From positions 2,840,604 through 2,904,603 of the forward strand of contig JALIGW010000062.1 of the NCBI GenBank assembly GCA_023053685.1: DNA of 64,000 nucleotides. The letters run 5' to 3'. The stretch's first letter is position 1, and each line of letters starts with the position of its first letter. The notes under the pieces are model-generated. The model ran no database searches. It was not told the DNA's origin and worked only from the letters and a program-made list of their open reading frames with translations. Below are positions 55,054-64,000 of this stretch, in pieces. The position numbers and the translations under genes are program-made. The stretch is from Diadophis punctatus similis. Its lineage: Eukaryota > Chordata > Lepidosauria > Squamata > Dipsadidae.

Positions 55054-55860
55054 CAGTGGTTCCCAACCTTTCTAATGCCGCGACCCCTTAATATAGTTCC
55101 TCATGTTGTGGTGACCCCCAACCATAAAATTATTTTGGAGACCCAGCGAACAAAGAGGCAAACAGGGAGGGAGGGAAGAGAGAGACTGAGAGATATTAGC
55201 ACAGGGCTAGCCTGATCATATGGAGCAGGTCGGCAGCGATGGACCATGCTCCGGCACTACCTCCTTCTCCAGTTCCCTCCGGCTTAGCTCCTCCTGCCCC
55301 CGGCGGTGGCGCCCTCAGCACCAAGGCTGTATGATCAGGCTAGCCCTGCGTTAATATCTCTCAGTCTCTCTCTTCCCTCCCTCCCTGTTTGCCTCTTTGT
55401 TCGCTGGGTCTCTGCGCCAGCCGAGGGCGAGAGGGCAGACAGACGATTCCGACCCAGCTGTCCTCCTTCCCACCGTCATGCGCTGTGAAACTTAAGTGGT
55501 CGTTGGCTGGCCGTTCCCTCCCGTGACTCCCTTTCCCTTCAACACCAGCAGGAAGAAATTGCCACTGCGAGCAGGAGACAGGGGTGGCCACAGATGTCTT
55601 AAGCACCGCCTTGTACTCTCCAGCGCGCAATCTTGCGATGCCCCGCCCCTTAGCTGATGCCGTTAAAGCTCGGCCGCCAGGCATCACAAACACCTCTCAC
55701 CGAATGGCACCTCTCCTGACCAATCGGAGGGCTCGGGCGAGTTGAGCCGATATGGCCAGGCTTGTGGCAGTGGGGGGGGGAGCTGAGGATGCTGGGGCGA
55801 CCCCGGGAAATGGTCATTCGACCCCCAAAGGGGTCCCGACCCCCAGGTTGGGAACCACTG
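55054..55860. mobile_element. Non-autonomous hAT-type element, family B (0.8 kb)
   Basis: Perfect inverted termini cagtggttcccaacc and ggttgggaaccactg with the 8-bp duplication ctctaaat (55046-55053 and 55861-55868). Its interior matches 41988-43299 in inverse orientation but lacks the middle. It lies in the ADAMTSL2 intron between 54859 and 56885. Confidence 0.92.
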
Positions 55861-56355
55861 CTCTAAATAGAGAAGTGTTAGTATAGTACAGGTAATCATT
55901 GACATATGACATATGACCATTTGTTTAATGACCAAATTTATAACAGAGCAGAAAATAGGGACTGTCAGATCCACCACCTTTGACTTGGTGCCTTGCTGGC
56001 ATTCTGCCATCAATTGGGGAAGTGGTGGGAGATGACAAATGGGCAATAAAGATGTATACCTTTATGGAGGGGAATTGGGAGGGGGGAATAGACATGTGAG
56101 AAAGAACAGAGCCGTTTGGAATCTGGTTCGTGCAAGCGCTGGCATCTTCAAGGCCGTCTACCCTGAGAGTGGAATTTCATCAGCACAAACACCTCAGAGT
56201 TTCCCAAAACATCTCAGTGTTGCCAGATTGGCTACACATGGGATTGGCTACACATGGGTGGACCACGAGAGGGATTAGGGGAAACGGGTTTAGTTCTGTA
56301 TAAGCACACAGGAATTTTAGATTCTGCTTGACTTTACTGCAATCAGCGTCTCTTA

Positions 56356-56491
56356 CCCTGTTTCCCCCAAAATAAGACCTCTCCTGATAATAAGCCCAAT
56401 CGGGCTTTTGAGTGCATGGCAATAAGGCCAAGCGCTTATTTCAGGGTTCAAAAAAATATAACACAGGGCCTTATTTTCGGGGAAACACGGG
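56356..56491. mobile_element. Short TA-flanked DNA transposon (MITE)
   Basis: Ends ccctgtttcccccaaaataa and ttattttcggggaaacacgg are inverted repeats, flanked by TA (56354-56355 and 56492-56493). 136 bp, no coding capacity. The motif style is like the larger element at 22464-27939. Confidence 0.8.
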
Positions 56492-56884
56492 TAGTAGAAG
56501 TGCCTTTTCACCTCAAGCAAATGGAGTCGAGAGTTTCACTTCCTTGAGGGATCAGACTGAGGCAGCATCATGGGGTCACATGATCACCATCTGCGACTTT
56601 CCCAGGAGTCTGCTAATAGGCAAAGTCAATGGGGGAAGCCAGATTTGCACAACTCGTTTAGCAACTGCAGCAACTTAACAACAGCAGCAAAAAAGGTCAT
56701 AAAATTAGGCATGACCCATTTAAGGACTGCATTGCTTAATTACAGAAATTCCGCCCCCAATGGTGGTCCTAAGTCGAGGATCGACTTTGCTCTCACTGAT
56801 AGAACTTTTGCCGGCCAAGTTTCTTCCTTGTTCCAGGCAGATCCCACTTGAGGCCTCCCACCCCCCACCCCCCATCTCTCTTAC

Positions 56885-56960
56885 CTGCACTTCACACAGC
56901 TGGTATCTTTTGGACATCCCATTGCAGCTTTTGTTAAGAAATCCTGTTGCCAGCTTCCTT
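56885..56960 (-). CDS. ADAMTSL2: ADAMTSL2 internal exon (end of first thrombospondin repeat)
   Basis: 76-bp exon. Acceptor tatatttag before 56960 and donor cag/gtaag after 56885. After one base completing a codon it reads RKLATGFLNKSCNGMSKR and YQLCEVQ, in phase with the next exon. SKRYQLC is the closing part of the first thrombospondin repeat. The exon with the tryptophan-rich start of that repeat and the signal peptide were not found upstream in the window. Confidence 0.92.
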
Positions 56961-57500
56961 CTAAATATAAAAGGACAGATGGTATGATTTTCAATTTTTG
57001 TTAAAACATTTTAAATTTAAAAAAGAACAATTCTTACGCTGCCTGCAACAAATGCATGAGGGTTCATCTCCCATTTTTATCACTTCTAGCAGTTACATAC
57101 AACTATTTCAGGACTAAAAACACATTCCTGTTAAAGTGTTTTTCAGTCTAATTGCTTGTTAGAGAAGATGCCTTATTTTAATCCTGCAATCACGGCCCCA
57201 GGGAGTTGGGTCTTTCTCTGTATGAGAAACTCAGGATTTAAGGGACTCAGAGGTCCTGCAGGAAAGCCCCCAGCCCTCCCATTCTTAAATAGCCAAGATG
57301 CAGCACTGTTACCTAAATTGCTGTATTCAGGAAGAAACACCACAAATGTATTAATAACTACAATAGAGGCCTAATTAACATTTTCTTTTCAGAATTTTCT
57401 TCCTCTGCGGCCCATAAATGGAAAAAGAGCCTGCTCCTTTTTATGTTTACATTTATTTTCTACCTGACTCCCAAAGGCTCACCACTAAGAGCATTAGACT
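56961..57500. other. Intron sequence, nothing recognised
   Basis: AT-rich sequence upstream of the first visible ADAMTSL2 exon. No exon with a thrombospondin motif was recognised on the minus strand. Confidence 0.5.
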
Positions 57501-57501
57501 T

Positions 57502-57772
57502 TTAATTTAATTTAATTTAATTTAATTTAATTTAATTTAATTTAATTTAATTTAATTTAATTTAATTTAATTTATTTAATTTAATTTAATTTAATTTAAT
57601 TTAATAATTTAATTTAATTTAATTTAATTTAATTTAATTTAATTTAATTTAATAATTTAATTTAATTTAATTTAATTTAATTTAATTTAATTTAATTTAA
57701 TTATCTAATTTAATTTAATTTAATTTAATTTAATTTAATTTAATTTAATTTAATTTAATTTAATTTAATTTA
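57502..57772. repeat. AATTT pentanucleotide microsatellite
   Basis: About 50 units of TTTAA/AATTT with a few interruptions. It directly adjoins the 3' end of an L2-like fragment, so it probably expanded from the LINE tail. Confidence 0.95.
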
Positions 57773-58128
57773 TTGTTCTTATAGGCCGCCCAATCCCGTA
57801 GGAGTCAGGGCAGCATACAACAGAAAAAAAGAACAATTTAAAAGATACAATAAAAACAATTACAAAAATTACAAAAATTACAAAAATTACAAAAATTACA
57901 AAAATTAAAACCAGTCATCCATGGGGGAATTAAGATCTTGTTCACCCCACCTGCAGGAAGAGCCATGTCTTCACGGCTTTGCGGAAGGCCAGCAGGGTAG
58001 GGATAATCCGGATCTCTGGTTGGAGTTGGTTCCAGAGAGACGGAGCTCCCACAGAGAAGGCTCTCCCCTGTGGTCCCACCAGCCAACCATTGCTTGGTTG
58101 ATGGGACCTGGAGGAGACCAACCTGCTT
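57773..58128 (-). mobile_element. L2-like LINE copy 6, 3' fragment
   Basis: ttcttataggccgcccaatc is the inverted 3' terminus, followed by an ACAAAAATT microsatellite and the carboxy end of ORF2 (minus strand: inverse of cctgcaggaagagccatgtc, and agttggttccagagagacgg). It is truncated near 58128. Confidence 0.82.
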
Positions 58129-58547
58129 TGGTCTATAGCAAAAGGTCAAAACAAAGAGAAAAAGATGAGAAGGACGATGAAAATCAGGCAGGAATGAAAA
58201 ACCGAGCACACACGATCCAAAGGTGGCTTCCGCTCACCCCTAAGCCTGAGCCAGGGGGAGACACAGGGCTCCCAAAGGCCAGCAGGGCACCTGGGCCATG
58301 TTCCAGAGGGAGGCCCTGCCCCACAGACAGGCTCTCAACCGGAGGAGGCCGGGGCACACCAACCCTGCCAGGCTGAATTAGCTGGTGGACCCTACGGGAG
58401 ACAGGCCGTCCCTCAAGGAAGCAGGCCCCAGGCCAGGTAGAAATATAGGCTACACCTGTATCTACCTACAGAGGCCAGCATCTGATGAACTTGGAAGGAT
58501 GCTGTGGGGGATGAGATCCTCAATCCCATATGAAACTGGATCGAAAT
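58129..58547. other. Unassigned sequence left of the gypsy element
   Basis: Mixed sequence with no recognised motif. It ends with the target site gaaat of the gypsy insertion. Confidence 0.4.
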
Positions 58548-58810
58548 TGTTGTGTCCAAGGGACGAAAAGACAACAGGAGTCTCGAGTGTGACCAACTTG
58601 CCTTTATTGAGGCAACCAGCAAAGAGAATCAACAAACAGGAACGCTCAGAACAAACGGTGGCAAACAGTTGCCTCAGCCGCGTTTGACAGCGCTATTTAT
58701 GAGCGGCTGTCAAATGCGACAACCAATCGGATGGCTGGACTCTCCCGCTCTCCAGCCCGACCAATCAGCGGTGGCTGCGGCAGTTGCCAACGTCCTGGGA
58801 CGTTGTAACA
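58548..58810 (-). repeat. Gypsy 3' LTR
   Basis: 263 bp from tgttgtgtccaaggg to gacgttgtaaca; TG...CA termini. Downstream LTR of the minus-strand element. Confidence 0.93.
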
Positions 58811-58823
58811 CCCCTCCCCACCT
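58811..58823 (-). other. Gypsy polypurine tract
   Basis: Sense strand reads AGGTGGGGAGGGG immediately before the 3' LTR. Confidence 0.8.
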
Positions 58824-58840
58824 GGAATGAGCAAACGTAA

Positions 58841-61800
58841 TCACCCAAATACAACCGGCGGAACTTCAGCCGGAGTCGGAGAGACCTCGGGCGGCAACAG
58901 AGGACATCGGGACGGTGAGGAACTCCTGGCGGAGGCCGATGAGGTAACCGGTAAGTCGGCTTGCGGTTCGGCGAGGTCGGGAAACCTGGCGACAGGCAAG
59001 GCCAACGGTGTGGTTGCCGCGGCAGGAACTGGGGCGTCGGGCGTCGGGGCGGTGTCCGCCAGTCGTCGCCCTCTTAGCTGATTAATGTGTCGCCTCCAGA
59101 TACGGCCATCTGCTAATCGGACCCTGTAAGAGCAGGGGCCTGTTAGCTTGGTGATGTGGCCTAGCAACCAATGAGGTTCCCCCCCCGTATTGCTGAGCGT
59201 AAATGGCATATCCCTCCATGAAACTCCGGGCCCTGGTGTGTAGGACAGGGGAAGTCTCAGAAGTATACCCAGGGTGCATCCTGTCTAAGTCAGTTCGAAG
59301 GCGGCGGCCCATAAGTGCTTCAGCTGGGCTGTGATTTGTAGTAGGACAGGGGGTCGAGTGTTGAGCCAGTAGGTAAGATGACACCCTGTCCTGCCAATTG
59401 ATGGCACCGAAGCGACTTAATGCCTCCTTGGCGGACCGAACAGCTCTCTCTGTCTGGCCATTACTCGCAGGGTGTCAAGGAGCGGTCAGGGCCTGGCAAA
59501 TGCTATGTGAGGACAAAAATAGATGGAACCTAGTGGAGGCGAACTGAGGGCCATTATCAGAAACCACAATATCTGGATACCCATGTGTTGCAAACAGCCT
59601 CATCAGGGTGCGTATGAGGGACTCAGCAGTGGTGTTAGTCATTAGCTCCAATTCCACCCATCCAGAGTACGCATCCACAACCACCAGGAATTGATGGCCG
59701 TGGTAGGGATCTGCAAAGTCCAGGTGAATTCGGGACCTCTTGGAACCTCCCAAGACCTAGGGGATGCACTGGGTGGAGCTGGCCTCAAAGACTGGCAGGT
59801 CTGGCATTGGGACACCCACCTCTCGATTTCCAGATCCATGCCAGGCCACCACACATAACTTCTCCCCAGGGCCTTCATTCTGACCACTCCCAGGTGGCTT
59901 GCATGCAAACGTTGGAGAATGGGTCTATGCAGAGGAGGGGATACAACTACCCTATTACCCCAAAGGAGGCAGCCTTGTTGTTGGAGAGCTCTAGGCGGAG
60001 ATGCTGATATGGGAAGTAGGGTTGTTCTAAATTCCCCGAAGGCCAACCCCTCATCACCCAGTCAAGCACCAGGCAAAGGATGGGGTCTCATGCCATATGG
60101 GCAGCGATGTCAGAGGCTTGGATAGGGGGCCCTAGTTCCTCAATTAGGAGTACCTCAGAGGCAGGAGCCGGGTCCACGATGGACACAGGTAGAGGGCAGC
60201 GGCTAAGAGCATCAGCATTTGACATGGCCTTGCCTGGTCTGTAGGCCAGGTTGTAAGAATATGTAGTCAAAAATTCCATCCAGCGGGACATACAGGGTGA
60301 AAGGTATTGTGGGGTTTGGCGGTCCCCTGCCAGGAGCCCAAGGAAGGGCTTATGGTCAGTAAACAGGGTAAAAGGGCGACCGTACAGGTAATCGTGGAAC
60401 CGTTTGATGGATGCCACCAGAGCAAGTGCCTCTCTGTCAGTTTGACTATACTCTTGCATTCAGTTGAGGAGAGGGTCCTAGAAAAGTAAGCAATTGGAGC
60501 CTCACAGCCATTAGGAAGGATGTGAGCTAGAACTGCTCTAATTCCAAAAGGGGAAGCATCTGCTGCAAGGGAGAGAGGCAAGTCATGGTGATACTGTACC
60601 AAAACTGCATCAGACATGAGGAGGGCCTTGACCTCCTGGAAGGTTCAGGCCCCCAATGCCAGGGCCTGTTGGCATCCAAAAGGTGATGGAGGGGCTCTGC
60701 AAAGTAGCCTTATGAGGGAGAAAAATGTTATAAAATTAAGGAGGTCTAAGAATGCTTGTAGCTCCACCTTACAGGTGGGAGTTGGGGCCTGCTTGATGGC
60801 TGCTACTTTGGAGGGAGGATGGATACCTGTTGCATCGATGAGGTAACCCAGAAACTCCACACTGGGCACCCCTATCTAACACTTGCTGCGCTTCAGTTTG
60901 AGGCCTGCCTTGCGAAATCTGACCCTAGAGTGGAGCTCCTGTTGGTCGCTAGCGAAGATGAGAATGTCATCAAAGTATGGGATGACCCCTGGGAGACCAA
61001 AGAGGAGGCGTTCCATCAGGTTTTGGAAAAGGCCGGGGGCTACACTCACGCCAAACTGGAGACGGCGGCATTTAAAGGCTCCACGGTGGGTGACGATGGT
61101 TTGTGCATCTGCGGTAATGTCATCCGCCGGGAGCTGCTGGTAGGCCTGCGCCATGTCCAGTTTGGCAAAAGTTGAGCCCCGGCCAAGGGAGTGGAGCAAG
61201 TGCTGAACCACTAGGATGGGGTAAGGGTGCGCCTGCAGGGCTTTGTTGAGGGTACTCTTATAGTCCCCGCACAGGGGGATAGAGCCATCAGGCCGTAAAG
61301 GAATGATCACAGGGGTCTCCCATTTAGCTTGATCAGTGGGCTCTAAAACTCCCTGGGCCAATAGCTTATCGATTTCTGCATCCACCTTTGGGCGTAAAGC
61401 AAAAAGAACACGCCTGGGTTTGAGGCGGATGGAGGCAACCTGGGGGTCCAGGTTAAGGGAGATGGGGTTTCCCACATACTTGCCCAGCTTATCGTCAAGC
61501 ACATCAGCAAATTCAAAGAATAGGGAACAGCTGTCATTTGCTAAAATGACATGGACACTAGAGAGAGAGGAAGACCGAGAGAGTCAAACCACTCCAAGCC
61601 CAGGAGTGATGGTAGGAAGCCAGACACCACAATGAGGGGTAGTTTGCCAGTGAAGGAGCCTTTCTCTACGAGGACGTGGACCTCCCCCAGGATAGGAATA
61701 TTATTGCTCTGGTAGTCCCGCAAGCGGATGCTGCAAGGGGCTAGGGAGGCCTCAGTAAGAGAAGGCACCAGACGGTGCAAAGTGTGCCAGGACACTATGC

Positions 61801-62823
61801 TTTTGGAGGAGCCTGTGTCCACTTCCATTAAGCAAGGGGACCCCTCAAGCTTGACCTCAAGCCAAATTTTTTCCGCCCTCCCCCAACAGTGAGACAAACC
61901 TCATCAGCTAAGCGTCAGCGGTTTGCCTGACAGAAAAAAAGTTATCAGGAGCCTTTTGCGGACGTGCATGGAAAGGGTGAGGTGCTGATTGGATAGCGCT
62001 CCCCCCCATTGAGCAGCAAACTTTAGCGAGGTGCCCAAACTTCCCGCAGCGGTGGCAGGTGGCAGTGCGGAACCTGCAGGAACTGCGAGGGTGGGGGTCT
62101 CCACAGCTGGGGCAAGGGTAGGTGGTTGGTCGTCATTGTTGGTGCTGTTGCTGTGGCCCTCTCCTCTGGGGTGTTGTCCTGAGGCGATGTATGGCGGTGG
62201 CCGCATCATCTGCCTCAAAAAGGTCGATGTCTTCATGGTGCATGGTGAGAGGCTGCTGGGTCTGAAGAGCTGGAGGCTGAAATCGTTGGATTTCGGCAGT
62301 GGAATGGGTGGATATCTCCGCTGCCCAAGCCTCATCCAGAGCAACTGTCAGTGTTAATTCTGTGCGGGCGAGGAGGCGACGTTGCAGTCTGATGTCCCTC
62401 ACCCCGCACATGAGCTGCTGTAGTAAGGCATCATCGAGATTGGAGAATTCACAGTCCAAGGCAGCGGCGCAGAGGGAGGCCATGTATTGATTAATGGCCT
62501 CACCTTCCTTTTGCACCCACTGCTGGAACGCGAACTGACAAGCAAAGTGAGACGGCGTGGGGGAGTAGTGATTTTTTTAGCTTGCTTAAGAGTTCCTCCC
62601 ATGGCACATTATAACCGATTTGAGGGGCCACCAGAGCCCTGGCTGTAGCAAACATCTGGTGGCCACAAGCATTTAAAAAGTAGGCATGCTGCCGAGCGCT
62701 GGAGAGCTCCATAAGATCATTAGTTTGCAGGAAGCACTCAAATCGTTCCATGTAGGCATCCCAGGTTTCTGACGCAGGGCAGAATGCCTCAAAAGTGGTG
62801 GGGTTTGTGCTGTTCCGAGCCAT
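58841..62823 (-). pseudogene. Gypsy gag-pol, broken by several frame changes and stops
   Basis: Gag starts at 62823 (FEAFCPASETWDAYMERFE) and breaks near 62510. Two zinc knuckles follow near 62110-62035 ([13 protein letters not shown] and [14 protein letters not shown]). The protease has MEVDTGSSKSIV near 61825. The RT has FAKLDMAQAYQQLPADD and PYFDDILIFA (near 60975). RNase H begins SLAADASPFGI. The integrase has HASHLGVVRMKALGRSYVWW and CQTCQ, then VVSDNGPQFASTRF near 59560, and a carboxy part with LLGHITKLTGPCSYRVRLAD. Breaks occur near 61510, 60640, 60450, 60050, 59470 and 59200. The enzyme order with integrase last is diagnostic for Ty3/gypsy. Confidence 0.9.
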
Positions 62824-62928
62824 GACAGACGAGCGGTGCTAGCAGGCAGCCTGGCGGCGATGCTTCAGCCGAGAGAAGAGATTTTTTATTTTCCTTGTTA
62901 GCGTTATTGGACCCGAGGATCGTCACAT

Positions 62929-62946
62929 CCCACCTTCATCGCCACT
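62929..62946 (-). other. Gypsy primer-binding site
   Basis: Sense strand after the 5' LTR reads A then GTGGCGATGAAGGTGGGA. The TGG start and following bases resemble the complement of a tRNA-Ser (GCU) 3' end as I remember it, with about three mismatches. Assignment to that tRNA is tentative. Confidence 0.5.
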
Positions 62947-63209
62947 TGTTGTGTCCGAGGGATGAAAAGACGACAGGAGTCTCGAGTGTGACCAACTTGC
63001 CTTTATTGAGGCAACCAGCAAAGAGAATCAACAAACAGGAACGCTCAGAACAAACGGTGGCAAACAGTTGCCTCAGCTGCGTTTGACAGCGCTATTTATG
63101 AGCGGCTGTCAAACGCGACAACCAATCGGATGGCTGGACTCTCCCAATCTCCAGCCCAACCAATCAGCGGTGGCTGCAGCAGTTGCCAACGTCCTGGGAG
63201 GACGTAACA
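62947..63209 (-). repeat. Gypsy 5' LTR
   Basis: 263 bp from tgttgtgtccgaggg to gaggacgtaaca. Differs from the 3' LTR at scattered C/T and G/A sites and at its last few bases. Confidence 0.93.
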
Positions 63210-63214
63210 GAAAT

Positions 63215-63779
63215 GGGTTGAGGTCATCCATTCCCTCCTTCAGGAAAAGGGAGGTTGGGGACCAGCTGGTAGTGACTGAAAGCCACTGGGTCCAGGACAG
63301 CAGCCCCCTAATAAAAGAGGGGACCCCCCCCATCTCCTCCAAGGCAGGAGATGCCTCTTCCTCTTCCAGAGAGGCTGACCCACTGTCTGGGGGACCAATC
63401 AGCACCCCTCCCTGGCTGTCCCACAGCCCAGGAGGGCTCAGATCCAGCAACCTGCAGCTAACCTGCAGTGCAGCGAGCCTTCTGGTGGGCTCTTCCTCCA
63501 AACACTGACTAGGATGGGAGGGTTGAGCAGTAATGATGTTTTGGTCTGGTGCCATTTTGGGAGGTGGGGGCGAGGATATATTTTTAACTAAGTTTTATGA
63601 TATGAGCTGGCTAGAGTCACTGTATGAGATAGGTGACTATATAAGTCCCGTAAATAAAATAAAAAACTAAAGTAATGAAAATAAAATACTTCAGCCAGGA
63701 TCTCAAATCTGGGGTGGCAGGTTTCTGAGAAGCCCAATCAGGCTTTGGTGAGACACGCCAGGTTTGCACCCTCATTCAT
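63215..63779. other. Unassigned sequence right of the gypsy element
   Basis: Open on both strands over about 300 bases but without a recognised domain. Near 63600-63660 tgagctggctagagtcactg then AAATA repeats look like an old LINE tail. Confidence 0.4.
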
Positions 63780-63851
63780 GAGAAGACCACTTAGAGAGGG
63801 CTGTAAAGCACTCTAAAGCGGTATATAAGTCTAAGTGTTATTGCTATTGCT
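63780..63851 (+). repeat. SINE 3' tail fragment
   Basis: ccacttagagagggctgtaa then gcggtatataagtctaagtg and ATTGCT repeats match the tail of the SINE at 40408-40641. Confidence 0.75.
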
Positions 63852-64000
63852 AAGATCCATGATCAGATCATGGGTGCACGATAGTCTTGTTCCATTCCTA
63901 TCTGGCATTGTGGGAACAGAAGTCAAGGGCTGGAAAGCATAACAATTTTCAGGCAGTAGATCTGGTGGGCATTTCCTGGTCAAGCCAAAACCTGGTAATG

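Larger units (their letters stand above)
58548..63209 (-). mobile_element. Ty3/gypsy LTR retrotransposon, decayed
   Basis: 263-bp LTRs at 58548-58810 and 62947-63209, a 5-bp duplication gaaat (58543-58547 and 63210-63214), and internal gag-pol on the minus strand in the order gag, protease, RT, RNase H, integrase. The LTRs differ at about 12 or 13 positions, many at CpG, so the insertion is clearly older than the copia element. The zinc knuckle pair and the possible tRNA-Ser primer site recall the Mag lineage. No envelope gene is seen. Confidence 0.92.

Noticed and set aside
57502..57772. Regular repeats suggestive of a CRISPR-like array
   Set aside because: The unit is a 5-base microsatellite with no spacers, in a vertebrate genome.
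58548..63209. Endogenous retrovirus
   Set aside because: Gypsy-type gag and integrase, no envelope gene, and a 5-bp duplication with short LTRs.
63109..63555. A 148-codon minus-strand frame and an overlapping 146-codon plus-strand frame
   Set aside because: Part of each is gypsy LTR, the rest shows no recognised motif, and both strands are open over the same stretch.

Overview
The window is vertebrate nuclear DNA, most likely from a squamate reptile (snake or lizard). That assignment is an inference from the mixture of CR1, L2-like and L1 LINEs, many hAT-type elements, a Ty1/copia and a Ty3/gypsy element, a tRNA-derived SINE and long microsatellites. There are no bacterial-type operons. Almost all long open frames belong to transposons.

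The one host gene I can support is ADAMTSL2, a secreted ADAMTS-like glycoprotein, on the minus strand. Seven consecutive internal exons are visible at 56885-56960, 54757-54859, 32399-32544, 32181-32304, 31944-32024, 31353-31528 and 28789-29128. All have AG/GT borders and their codon phases join without conflict. They encode the end of the first thrombospondin repeat, the cysteine-rich region, the spacer and the start of the variable linker. The first and last exons lie outside the window or were not seen. The intron between 32544 and 54757 is about 22 kb long because of nested insertions.

Region by region. 1-9417: a partial hAT element, a LINE tail, then an L2-like LINE split by a hAT element (1044-2440) and by a full-length CR1 (3249-8787). 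9418-28680: AT-rich sequence dissected by a full-length minus-strand L1 (10254-22025, 19-bp target duplication). That L1 carries a hAT and a complete Ty1/copia element (11983-16857) with apparently identical LTRs. Beside it a TA-flanked foldback DNA transposon (22464-27939) contains an L2-like LINE and two hAT-type elements. 28789-32544: five ADAMTSL2 exons with old repeats in the introns. 32823-52773: one plus-strand L1 (14-bp target duplication) that has received at least six insertions: a truncated L1, an intact-ORF L2-like LINE, a SINE, a hAT, another L2-like fragment and a second nearly full-length L1. 52788-58547: the last two exons, an ancient L2-like copy, a hAT, a small TA-flanked DNA transposon and an AATTT satellite. 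58548-63209: a decayed Ty3/gypsy element with 263-bp LTRs. 63210-64000: unassigned sequence and a SINE tail.

The host exons form one split gene. Around it, target-site duplications and interrupted frames allow a relative order of insertions to be read directly. Family names for repeats are from memory and motif recognition; no database search was run.
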